Assembly: GCF_003586445.1 (NCBI RefSeq)
Contig: NZ_CP030028.1
Span: 1,254,501-1,318,500, forward strand
Direction of reading: 5' to 3'
Length of the DNA: 64,000 nucleotides
Source: Bacillus sp. Y1
GTDB taxonomy: Bacteria; Bacillota; Bacilli; Bacillales; Cytobacillaceae
Part shown: positions 50,966 through 58,099 of the stretch, in pieces
How positions within the stretch are numbered: position 1 is the stretch's first letter
How the letters are laid out: each line of letters opens with the position of its first letter
Made by a program: the position numbers and the translations under genes
Notes under the pieces: generated by a model
Databases searched by the model: none
What the model was told of the DNA's origin: nothing
What the model saw: only the letters and a program-made list of their open reading frames with translations

Positions 50966-51117
50966 TATATTCCACCAAGTGATGATTCTTTCACATTTGC
51001 CATTTTTTGTGCTTCTGCTTCTGCATAGGTTGTATGATATGGGATACGATCGTCATGCTTGGATACTGCATCTACACCTTGTTGTACAAAGCGTTTTGAT
51101 TTATTGCGTTTACCCAT
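50965..51117 (-). CDS. Small basic protein of unknown function
   Basis: A 50-residue protein, M-G-K-R-N-K-S-K-R-F-V at the basic start and H-T-T-Y-A-E-A-E-A-Q-K near the centre. I do not recognise the family. GGAGGG lies seven bases before the ATG at 51117; the frame is open further upstream, but without an RBS. It is coupled to the DUF3813 gene, and together they form a two-gene unit in the interval where B. subtilis also has small genes. Confidence 0.65.
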   Translation of the reverse strand: MGKRNKSKRFVQQGVDAVSKHDDRIPYHTTYAEAEAQKMANVKESSLGGI

Positions 51118-51235
51118 TGCAAATCCCTCCATATCCGAGCTATTTTGAAGTAACAGGCTTGCTACCTCAAGTGTTAGTATGCTCACTAATCTGCTCGCTT
51201 ACTAGAAGAAAAAATGGGAGGGTTTGTATATATTG

Positions 51236-52054
51236 TTACAGTGCTTTTAAGTTTAAATAATCATTTAAGTAGATAGCAATTCCATCTTCCTCGTTAGTAA
51301 GTGTAACGTCATTCGCAAGGGTCTTTAGTTGCTCAATGCCATTGCCCATCGCAATTCCCCGACCAGCATACTCAATCATTTCAAAATCATTATCCTCGTC
51401 GCCAAAAGCAATAATTCTTTCCTTTGGAATATGTAGGAACTCTGATACCTTTTTTAGGCCAACCGCTTTGTTCAAACCTGATTTCACAATTTCAATCACA
51501 TGCCATGGATCAGCCCAACGACGATGATCAATAACCTCTGCATGAACATCTGATAAATGCTTACGGATTTCCTGCACTTGCTCTTCTTCTGTGTGTATCA
51601 GCATACTAGTTGGTGACTCTTTTAGGAACCTTCGTAAATCACCTGTTGTAATATTCGGTTTTCCTAAACCGAATATATCTAAAAGTTTTTCATCATGATA
51701 ATGAAAATACACATCGTCAATGACTTCAGCAATAATATTGTGAAAGGAAAAAGAGTCTAGTGCCTCAACAATATCCTTTGCCACTTCTATATCTAAAGGC
51801 GTATGATACGCTCCCCACTGGTTAGAACGGGGGTGGTGAATAAATGCACCGTTAAAATTTACAATTGGAGTCGTAAGGTTTAATTCATGGTAATACATTT
51901 CGCTTGAGCGGAATGGCCTTCCCGTAGCAATCATAATCTCATGTCCTTGTTCTCTGGCGCTGTTAAGGACTTTTTTCGTTTTTTCAGAAATGGTCTTATC
52001 GTCTTTTAATAAAGTACCATCAAGGTCTAAAGCAATTAAATGTTTTTCTCTCAT
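51236..52054 (-). CDS. yitU: HAD-family Cof-type phosphatase (YitU-like)
   Basis: A 272-residue haloacid-dehalogenase hydrolase. Motif I is D-L-D-G-T-L-L at residues 9-15 with the nucleophilic Asp, motif II is in A-T-G-R-P near 43, and motif III/IV is G-D-E-D-N-D near 219. The C2-type cap between them marks the Cof subfamily, which dephosphorylates small phosphates such as flavin precursors or sugar phosphates; B. subtilis YitU acts on a riboflavin precursor as far as I recall. The ATG at 52054 follows GAGGGATAG. Confidence 0.88.
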   Translation of the reverse strand: MREKHLIALDLDGTLLKDDKTISEKTKKVLNSAREQGHEIMIATGRPFRSSEMYYHELNLTTPIVNFNGAFIHHPRSNQWGAYHTPLDIEVAKDIVEALDSFSFHNIIAEVIDDVYFHYHDEKLLDIFGLGKPNITTGDLRRFLKESPTSMLIHTEEEQVQEIRKHLSDVHAEVIDHRRWADPWHVIEIVKSGLNKAVGLKKVSEFLHIPKERIIAFGDEDNDFEMIEYAGRGIAMGNGIEQLKTLANDVTLTNEEDGIAIYLNDYLNLKAL

Positions 52055-52231
52055 GTCTATCCCTCGATTCATGACGTAGTAGGTTAAGTGTAAACCTTTA
52101 GGAAAATACTTGTCCACATGATACACTAAAATATAGAAATTCTTAATAAAAGAATGTTGTACATATTCTTATGTTAACAATATTGCTTCCCTTCTGTAAA
52201 AAAATTCAACTTATTATTGGAGGTTTTCTTT

Positions 52232-53038
52232 GTGATTTCTGTTGAAAATAAACAAATAGGGGAGATTCCATTATTACATTTGGCTCGTACGAACCTTTTT
52301 GATAAGAAGCTCCCTCTCGTGATTTTTATACATGGGTTTATGAGTGCGAAGGAACATAATTTGCATTATGCTTATTTACTGGCTGAAAAAGGGTTTCGTG
52401 TGTTACTACCAGACTGTCTGTATCATGGGGAGAGACAGACGGAAGAAACTAGTTCCCATTTGCAGTTTCATTTTTGGGAAATTGTTTTACAAACCATTTC
52501 AGAACTGAAAGATCTGAAGAAGTATTTTGAAGAAAGTCAGTTGATCGAATCTGAAAAGATTGGAGTTGTTGGAACTTCAATGGGAGGAATTGTTACACTA
52601 GGTGCATTAACACAGTATCCATGGATTCATACTGCTGTAAGTCTTATGGGTATGCCTTATTATGAAAAACTTGCTAAAGCGCAAATTGCAGAGCTGAAAA
52701 ATCAAGGAAAAGAACTGCCAATTGAGCAGTCAGCTATTGATGAATTATTTGATCGTCTTCGAGAAAGAGACTTAAGCCTGCAACCGGAAAAATTAAAGGG
52801 AAGACCACTTTTATTTTGGCATGGGAAAAGGGACAATATTGTTCCGTATTCATATGCGTATGATTACTACGAAAGCATTAAGAAACATTATCAACAAACC
52901 CCTCAGTTACTACATTTTATTAGTGACGAAAAGGCTGATCATAAGGTCAGCAGAGAAGGGCTGTTAAAAACCGTTGAGTGGTTTGATAAGCATTTACTTT
53001 CATCAAGTATGATGTACGTCACTTCAGCAGAAAAATAA
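52232..53038 (+). CDS. yitV: Alpha/beta hydrolase (YitV-like)
   Basis: A 268-residue serine hydrolase. The oxyanion region H-G-F-M-S-A is near residue 34, the nucleophile elbow G-T-S-M-G-G near 117, the acid in H-G-K-R-D-N near 201 and the histidine in A-D-H-K-V near 241. No signal peptide is present, so it is cytoplasmic. The start is a GTG at 52232, eight bases after GGAGG. The substrate is unknown; relatives are esterases. Confidence 0.87.
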   Translation: MISVENKQIGEIPLLHLARTNLFDKKLPLVIFIHGFMSAKEHNLHYAYLLAEKGFRVLLPDCLYHGERQTEETSSHLQFHFWEIVLQTISELKDLKKYFEESQLIESEKIGVVGTSMGGIVTLGALTQYPWIHTAVSLMGMPYYEKLAKAQIAELKNQGKELPIEQSAIDELFDRLRERDLSLQPEKLKGRPLLFWHGKRDNIVPYSYAYDYYESIKKHYQQTPQLLHFISDEKADHKVSREGLLKTVEWFDKHLLSSSMMYVTSAEK

Positions 53039-53110
53039 TCATTATATTATAACTTATGTAAACCATTTTGTTATCATGTAAATAGAGTTGAACTTTAAGG
53101 AGTGATTATA

Positions 53111-53419
53111 ATGGATCAAGATTTAAAAGATAGTATTATGGGGGCTTTGGAATTAGTTGTTGACCCAGAGCTTGGAATAGATATTGTGAACCTTGGCCTT
53201 GTTTATGATATTGAGATGGACGAAGAAGGTACTGCGACCATTACAATGACGTTAACTTCAATGGGTTGTCCGTTAGCAGGTTCTATTGTGGAAAATGTGA
53301 AAGAGGCTCTAAGTGACATCCCTGAAGTTAAAAAGACAGAAGTAAATATCGTCTGGAGCCCACCATGGTCTAAAGATAGAATGTCAAGATACGCAAAGAT
53401 TGCGCTTGGAATTCGATAG
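53111..53419 (+). CDS. yitW: MIP18/DUF59-family iron-sulfur assembly protein (YitW-like)
   Basis: A 102-residue DUF59 protein: V-V-D-P-E-L-G-I-D-I-V-N-L-G-L near residue 14 and M-G-C-P-L near 52, whose cysteine is the conserved metal-binding residue. Relatives (SufT, MIP18) help mature iron-sulfur proteins. Several iron-sulfur enzymes follow downstream, but the gene also occurs here in B. subtilis without them. ATG at 53111 with AAGGAGTG. Confidence 0.9.
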   Translation: MDQDLKDSIMGALELVVDPELGIDIVNLGLVYDIEMDEEGTATITMTLTSMGCPLAGSIVENVKEALSDIPEVKKTEVNIVWSPPWSKDRMSRYAKIALGIR

Positions 53420-53424
53420 GACGG

Positions 53425-53458
53425 AAGCTAACCGCTCGTGCGGTTAGCTTTTTTTTAT
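53425..53458 (+). terminator. Intrinsic terminator after yitW
   Basis: A perfect 11-bp stem (53425-53435 with 53440-53450) closes a four-base loop and leads into a run of at least eight T residues. Confidence 0.88.
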
Positions 53459-53472
53459 AAAAAATATGATTG

Positions 53473-53515
53473 TGTGAGCTAGTTCACTTATTTCAGGAGA
53501 AGATCCCTATACAAT
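53473..53515 (+). promoter_or_regulatory. Fnr-type box and promoter of the radical SAM gene
   Basis: TGTGA-N6-TCACT (53473-53488) matches the Bacillus Fnr site TGTGA-N6-TCACA except the last base. A -10 element TACAAT (53510-53515) predicts a start near 53522, which puts the box centre at -41.5, the position for direct activation. Confidence 0.75.
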
Positions 53516-53565
53516 GGACGTATATGATTCATAAAGTTGTGCTTTGTCAGGAGGTCCTCAATGTG

Positions 53566-54681
53566 ATGGTCAGTCGAGACTTTAACAAAGATCCGTTTAT
53601 TGTTATTTGGGAGTTAACGAGAGCTTGTCAGCTAAAATGCCTTCACTGTCGTGCAGAAGCACAGTATAAAACAGATCCAAGGGAATTAACCTTTGAAGAA
53701 GGTAAAAAATTAATAAATGAAATTTATGAAATGAATAATCCTATGCTCGTATTTACAGGCGGAGATCCGCTTTTGAGAAAAGATGTATTTGATATTGCCG
53801 AATATGCTGTAAAAAAAGGTGTACGCGTATCGATGACACCAAGTGCCACACCAAATGTTACGAAAGAGTCAATCGAAAAAGCCAAGGAGGTAGGTCTTTC
53901 ACGTTGGGCCTTTAGTTTAGACGGTCCGACTGCTGAAATACATGACCATTTTCGTGGCACAGCAGGTTCATTTGACTTAACCATAGAAAGAATTCAGTAC
54001 CTTCATGAACTTGAAATACCGATTCAAATCAACACGGTGATCTCTCGCTACAATTATGAATACCTAGACGAGATGGCTGCACTAGTTGAGAAGCTGCAAT
54101 GTGTTTTGTGGAGTGTCTTTTTCTTAGTACCAACTGGTAGAGGACAAGAAAAAGATATGATTTCTCCAGTAGAGCATGAAAAAGTATTTATCTGGCTTCA
54201 GGAGCTGAGCAAACGCGTACCATTTGATATAAAAACGACAGCCGCTCAACATTATCGACGTGTGTTTATTCAGCAAAAAATGAAAGAAGAGAAGAATAAG
54301 GAAAATATATCTTATTTGGATGCTTTAACTAGTCAGGGCTTAACAGGAAGTATTGATGGGTTAGGAAGAGCTCCCAAGGGGGTCAATGACGGAAACGGTT
54401 TTGTATTTATTTCTCATATTGGGGACGTGTACCCGAGTGGGCTGTTACCAATAAAAGCAGGGAATGTGCGTGAGCAGCCGTTAGCCGAGATTTATAGAGA
54501 ATCACCGATTTTTAAAGACTTGAGGAACCCTGATAAATATAAAGGGAAGTGTGGCGTATGTGAGTTCAGATATGTGTGCGGTGGCTCACGCTCAAGAGCA
54601 TATGCTATGACAGGAGATTACCTAGAAAGTGAACCATTTTGTGTTTATGTGCCAAAGGCTTTAAGATCAAAGAAAGCATAA
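53566..54681 (+). CDS. Radical SAM/SPASM-domain protein
   Basis: A 371-residue radical SAM enzyme. The SAM-binding cluster motif C-Q-L-K-C-L-H-C is near residues 20-27, G-G-D-P near 64, and the C-terminal SPASM cluster motif C-G-V-C-x5-C-G-G near 342 with a further Cys in P-F-C near 365. It resembles the heme d1/NirJ-AhbD-like branch and the family named TIGR04053, but the substrate is unknown. I start at the ATG at 53566 (AGGAGGTCCT upstream; GTG at 53563 also possible) because the Fnr-type promoter lies inside the longer frame. Probably made without oxygen. Confidence 0.85.
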   Translation: MVSRDFNKDPFIVIWELTRACQLKCLHCRAEAQYKTDPRELTFEEGKKLINEIYEMNNPMLVFTGGDPLLRKDVFDIAEYAVKKGVRVSMTPSATPNVTKESIEKAKEVGLSRWAFSLDGPTAEIHDHFRGTAGSFDLTIERIQYLHELEIPIQINTVISRYNYEYLDEMAALVEKLQCVLWSVFFLVPTGRGQEKDMISPVEHEKVFIWLQELSKRVPFDIKTTAAQHYRRVFIQQKMKEEKNKENISYLDALTSQGLTGSIDGLGRAPKGVNDGNGFVFISHIGDVYPSGLLPIKAGNVREQPLAEIYRESPIFKDLRNPDKYKGKCGVCEFRYVCGGSRSRAYAMTGDYLESEPFCVYVPKALRSKKA

Positions 54682-54686
54682 AAAAA

Positions 54687-54709
54687 GAGTGCAGAAAATC
54701 CCTGCACTC
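54687..54709. terminator. Bidirectional terminator between the radical SAM gene and fnr paralogue 1
   Basis: GAGTGCAG (54687-54694) pairs with CTGCACTC (54702-54709) after a run of A residues. On the minus strand it is followed by T residues and overlaps the end of the Fnr gene region. Confidence 0.7.
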
Positions 54710-54713
54710 CGAT

Positions 54714-55412
54714 TTATTCAATACTGCAATAAACCTTTGGACAATTTTCACAACCAATTTCATCTCTTAAATATTGTAGATTATGAACGATGATTTTACT
54801 CTTTTTAATAGAAATAATTTGCTCTTTTTTTAGTTCATTTAAGATGCGATTGGTACTTTCACGGGAAGTTCCACAAAAATTGGCAAGTTCTTGATTTGTC
54901 AGTGGAAGATCGATAAGGATCCCATTTTGTACCTCTACACCATAACTATTGGTCATACGGATCAGAGTCGAATATAATGCACCTTTCTTTCCGTTTAAAA
55001 CGAGATCACGGAACTTCGTTTGCGTTTTTCTGAAATGATCGCTCATCCATTTTAAAAACTCTAGGGCAAGAGAACTGTTTTGAAAGATTTCTTTCTCAAG
55101 GACGTCCTTATTAATTGCAGCAATTTCTGCATCTTCAAGTACCCTAGCGCTAAGCAAATATTTAGGGGAATGAGTAAAAAGTGTTAGTTCTCCACAAATA
55201 TCATTTTTACCGCAAATCCTTAATGACAGCTCCCTGCCATCGGATGTAATTTTACTAATCTGTACCTTCCCTGACAGAATGACGTACATTTCCTCTGCTT
55301 CCATTCCTTCTTGAAAGATAAAAGTATTTTTTTCTCCAATAAAACGGCGGTCAGCCAGATGAAGAAGTTCTTTTATCTCTATTGAATGAGTTTCTTTTAC
55401 AACTGCTGACAT
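54714..55412 (-). CDS. fnr: Fnr-type anaerobic regulator, paralogue 1
   Basis: A 232-residue Crp/Fnr regulator. An N-terminal cyclic-nucleotide-type fold (about 20-125) precedes a long dimer helix and a winged helix-turn-helix (F-C-G-T-S-R-E-S-T-N-R near residue 187). The C-terminus G-C-E-N-C-P-K-V-Y-C holds three cysteines spaced as in B. subtilis Fnr, which bind a [4Fe-4S] cluster with an Asp; Asp136 in F-R-D-L is the likely fourth ligand. It would activate anaerobic genes by binding TGTGA-N6-TCACA. A second paralogue is at 60737. Confidence 0.88.
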   Translation of the reverse strand: MSAVVKETHSIEIKELLHLADRRFIGEKNTFIFQEGMEAEEMYVILSGKVQISKITSDGRELSLRICGKNDICGELTLFTHSPKYLLSARVLEDAEIAAINKDVLEKEIFQNSSLALEFLKWMSDHFRKTQTKFRDLVLNGKKGALYSTLIRMTNSYGVEVQNGILIDLPLTNQELANFCGTSRESTNRILNELKKEQIISIKKSKIIVHNLQYLRDEIGCENCPKVYCSIE

Positions 55413-55475
55413 CCGGATTCACCCTTTTTTAGACATAAATGATTCTATCATCTACAATGAGGGCAATAAGAATTG

Positions 55476-55493
55476 TTGTCAATAACTTCACGA
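55476..55493. promoter_or_regulatory. Rex- or Fnr-like inverted repeat between fnr paralogue 1 and moaA
   Basis: The 18 bases read TTGTCAA-N4-TTCACGA, two mismatches from the Rex consensus TTGTGAA-N4-TTCACAA, and also TGTCA-N6-TCACG, two from Fnr. A second partial dyad follows at 55498-55515. It could respond to NADH (Rex) or act as an Fnr autoregulation site. Confidence 0.5.
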
Positions 55494-55552
55494 ATGATGT
55501 AACAATATGTTCACGTTTAATAAAATAGTTATGTTGTAAAGTGATTTACCGT

Positions 55553-55558
55553 TATAAT
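55553..55558 (+). promoter_or_regulatory. Candidate -10 element of moaA
   Basis: TATAAT is 50 bases before the moaA start with no good -35 at normal spacing, which suits an activator-dependent promoter. Confidence 0.4.
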
Positions 55559-55608
55559 AAAATAAACTACAATGCATGCAAGATACTCTTGCGATGGAGT
55601 TGATTATC

Positions 55609-56619
55609 ATGAATAAAATTACTGATCAATTAAACCGTCCGTTACGAGATTTAAGAATATCGGTTATCGATCGATGCAATTTCCGGTGTCAGTACTGCAT
55701 GCCAGCAGAGGTGTTTGGTCCCGATTTTGCTTTTTTACCTAGAAATGAATTACTTAGCTACGAAGAAATTGAGCGGTTAGCTTATATATTTGTGGGACTT
55801 GGAGTGGAAAAAATACGGCTCACAGGTGGCGAGCCTCTCCTTCGAAAACAGCTTCCTTTGCTTGTTGAGAAGCTCTCTAAAATAAAGGGCTTAAAGGATA
55901 TTGGCTTAACAACGAACGGAGTTCTTTTACCAAAGTATGCTGAGGAATTAAAGGATGCTGGTCTTAAGAGGGTAAATGTTAGCCTTGATAGCTTGAATGA
56001 CGAGCTCTTTGGTGAGATTAATGGTCGCGGTGTGAAAACTGGACCTGTAATAGAAGGAATTCATGCGGCCCAAAAAGCAGGGCTAGGTGTCAAACTGAAT
56101 ATGGTTGTTAAAAAAGGATTAAATGATCAAGAGATTGTTCCTATGGCACAATTTTGTAAAGATAATGGACTACAACTCCGTTTTATTGAGTACATGGATG
56201 TTGGTAGTACAAACGGATGGAAAATGGATGACGTTGTAACAAAAAAGGAAATTTATGAACGATTAAATGAGCATTATTTGTTAGAGCCTGTTGATCCCGA
56301 TTATTTCGGAGAAGTTGCTAAGCGATATCGATACAAGGGTTCCAACGTAGATGTCGGATTTATTACTTCTGTTTCTGAGTCGTTTTGCTCTAGCTGTACT
56401 CGTTCGAGACTTTCTGCTAATGGACAGCTCTTTACTTGTTTGTTTAATGGGAACGGACACGATATTCGTGACTTTATGAGAAGCGGTGTGTCTGATTCGG
56501 AAATTGAACAAAGAATTACTGAAATTTGGAATGGAAGAAATGATCGTTATTCGGATGAAAGAACGGAAGAAACAATAGCAAATAGAAAGAAAATTGAAAT
56601 GTCCTATATAGGGGGATAA
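55609..56619 (+). CDS. moaA: GTP 3',8-cyclase MoaA
   Basis: A 336-residue radical SAM enzyme for the first step of molybdenum cofactor synthesis, GTP to 3',8-cyclo-GTP. The first cluster motif is C-N-F-R-C-Q-Y-C near residues 22-29, the second is F-C-S-S-C and a later Cys in F-T-C-L near 260-280, and the protein ends in the Gly-Gly that is needed for activity. I chose the ATG at 55609, nine bases after GGAG. moaC and the molybdopterin synthase genes are not in the window. Confidence 0.94.
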   Translation: MNKITDQLNRPLRDLRISVIDRCNFRCQYCMPAEVFGPDFAFLPRNELLSYEEIERLAYIFVGLGVEKIRLTGGEPLLRKQLPLLVEKLSKIKGLKDIGLTTNGVLLPKYAEELKDAGLKRVNVSLDSLNDELFGEINGRGVKTGPVIEGIHAAQKAGLGVKLNMVVKKGLNDQEIVPMAQFCKDNGLQLRFIEYMDVGSTNGWKMDDVVTKKEIYERLNEHYLLEPVDPDYFGEVAKRYRYKGSNVDVGFITSVSESFCSSCTRSRLSANGQLFTCLFNGNGHDIRDFMRSGVSDSEIEQRITEIWNGRNDRYSDERTEETIANRKKIEMSYIGG

Positions 56620-56622
56620 ATA

Positions 56623-56650
56623 AAAACTACTTCTGCTGAAGAAGTAGTTT
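56623..56650 (+). terminator. First terminator after moaA
   Basis: AAACTACTTC (56624-56633) pairs with GAAGTAGTTT (56641-56650). The same stem sequence recurs at 57130-57160. Confidence 0.65.
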
Positions 56651-56659
56651 CAGATTGTC

Positions 56660-56700
56660 GACAAAAGGCAGCGAAAAGCTCGCTGCCTTTTGTCATTTTT
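56660..56700 (+). terminator. Second terminator after moaA
   Basis: A perfect 14-bp stem (56660-56673 with 56681-56694) followed by ATTTTTT. The 547-base gap (56620-57166) also contains a GC-rich repeat and a third terminator; I see no gene in it. Confidence 0.9.
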
Positions 56701-57017
56701 TATTTGGAATGGTAGAGAAAAGGCTGATTTCCGCTCCAATCAGCGGTTTAGCTGTTAAAGATTGACTAGGAAAACTTGTGCAATAAGGATTCCTAGTCAT
56801 TGTCAAGCAACTTAGTATGAACTGAATGAAGATCATCCTTATTAAAACCACTGGATCCATACTTGGACGTCAGATCTAGAATATAAGCCTTTCTACATTG
56901 GAATATTAAATGAACAATCAATGGTCTGCATTTCTAATCGTTTACGTTCAGTCTTCCTCGTTCTTCACCTCAAAGGATTACTCTATATGTTTTAAGGATA
57001 GAGTCAGCTAATTTAAG

Positions 57018-57104
57018 TTGATTGGAGCGGAGGGTGGCGACTCCTTCGGGAAAAGCGGCTCGGCCCCGCCCGCGGAAAGCGTCCACCCGGAGTGGAAATC
57101 TACC
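57018..57104. repeat. GC-rich intergenic repeat, apparently shortened
   Basis: A GC-rich block inside AT-rich DNA. It starts TTGATTGGAGCGGA, contains GACTCCT.CGGGA and CCGCGGAAAGCG, and ends GGAGTGGAAATC. I recall this pattern as a dispersed intergenic repeat in several Bacillus genomes, usually longer in the middle, so this copy may be internally deleted. It codes for nothing I can see. Confidence 0.6.
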
Positions 57105-57129
57105 AGTACAAGTTACATTTTATTCAAAC

Positions 57130-57160
57130 AAAAACTACTTCTGGTATAGAAGTAGTTTTT
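57130..57160 (-). terminator. Intrinsic terminator of ric
   Basis: A perfect 13-bp stem (57130-57142 with 57148-57160), T-rich on both strands, lies just after the ric stop on the minus strand. Confidence 0.85.
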
Positions 57161-57166
57161 GTTTTC

Positions 57167-57865
57167 TTATGAGATGTATCTAGGGAATAGAATATTGTTT
57201 TCAAGGTGAACGTGCATAAATGTTTGTTCTTCTAATAATTCAAGTCTTTTGTATACTAGACGGTACGTACCACAAGCATCCATTGGTGGTTGGAAGTCGG
57301 ATGTAATATCTCTTAGTTCCTTTAAAATTGCTCCAGCATGATCATGTTCTTTTTCTAATTCTGTTATCTCTTTAATCATTTCGTTACGAGTTTCGCCAGT
57401 GGTAGTATCAAGCTTTTGTAGCATCGGAAAAACGAGTTCTTCTTCTTTTGCTGTGTGTTCAAGTAATTCCTTTTTTAGTTCGTAAAATAGTTCGTATACC
57501 TTTAACAATTCTGGGCGATGGCCACCATGGACCTTTGCAACCTTTGTTACGTAAGGACTTAAGTTAGCGAGTTCTTCTTCTAAAGGACGGTGATAATGTT
57601 CAATCACATGGTTAATAATTACGTCAGATGCAGAATCTGTCCATACTGCTACATCTTCTTTAGATCCTTTATACGTATCAAAAAGCTGTTGAAGCTCTTG
57701 AATAATTTCATTAGCATCTACTGATTTTTCAGAAGCAGCTTGGTCTAAAGGAATATTCCCACCACAGCAAAAATCAATTCGGTTTCTCTTAAACACGTCT
57801 GCTGCTTTTGGGAATTCATTTACTATATCTTTTACTAATGAGTCAGTTTGAAATGGATATGTCAT
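57167..57865 (-). CDS. ric: Iron-sulfur cluster repair di-iron protein Ric (ScdA/YtfE)
   Basis: A 232-residue protein with an N-terminal DUF542 domain (D-F-C-C-G-G near residue 31) and a hemerythrin-like di-iron domain: H-V-I-E-H-Y-H near 86, H-T-A-K-E-E near 137, E-H-D-H near 174 and H-V-H-L-E-N-N near 217 provide the ligands. Ric repairs iron-sulfur clusters damaged by nitric oxide or peroxide and can release NO from iron. It is preceded by an Fnr-type box at the activating distance and is divergent from moeA. Confidence 0.94.
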   Translation of the reverse strand: MTYPFQTDSLVKDIVNEFPKAADVFKRNRIDFCCGGNIPLDQAASEKSVDANEIIQELQQLFDTYKGSKEDVAVWTDSASDVIINHVIEHYHRPLEEELANLSPYVTKVAKVHGGHRPELLKVYELFYELKKELLEHTAKEEELVFPMLQKLDTTTGETRNEMIKEITELEKEHDHAGAILKELRDITSDFQPPMDACGTYRLVYKRLELLEEQTFMHVHLENNILFPRYIS

Positions 57866-57904
57866 TTTAATTGCCCTCCAAAAATACTTTTTATTTACAA
57901 ATTA

Positions 57905-57947
57905 AGAATAAATGATTTTGTCTTACTTTATGGTGATGTGAATCACA
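57905..57947 (-). promoter_or_regulatory. Fnr-type box and promoter of ric
   Basis: GGTGA-N6-TCACA (57932-57947) matches the Fnr consensus except one base. On the minus strand a -10-like TATTCT (57910-57905) predicts a start near 57898, with the box centre at -41.5. Confidence 0.65.
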
Positions 57948-58099
57948 CTTTCAAATAAATGTTTTCTATTTTCTTCAAATTGTTATGGGAAGTGCGCTAA
58001 AATAAGTTATTAAGTGATGTTTGTCCTGTTTTATAGTTATTTGAATGTTTATAATTACACAGGTGAACAGAGGACCTTACCATATAGGAGTTGATTTAA

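Noticed and set aside
50838..51260. 140-codon open frame on the plus strand
   Set aside because: It lies opposite two well-supported small genes with good ribosome binding sites and family patterns, and has no RBS itself.
53470..53565. Longer N-terminus of the radical SAM protein from 53470
   Set aside because: The Fnr-type box and -10 lie inside this stretch, and AGGAGGTCCT sits just before 53563-53566.
57018..57104. Insertion sequence or structural RNA gene
   Set aside because: No transposase, no clear target duplication and too short; it fits a dispersed intergenic repeat better.
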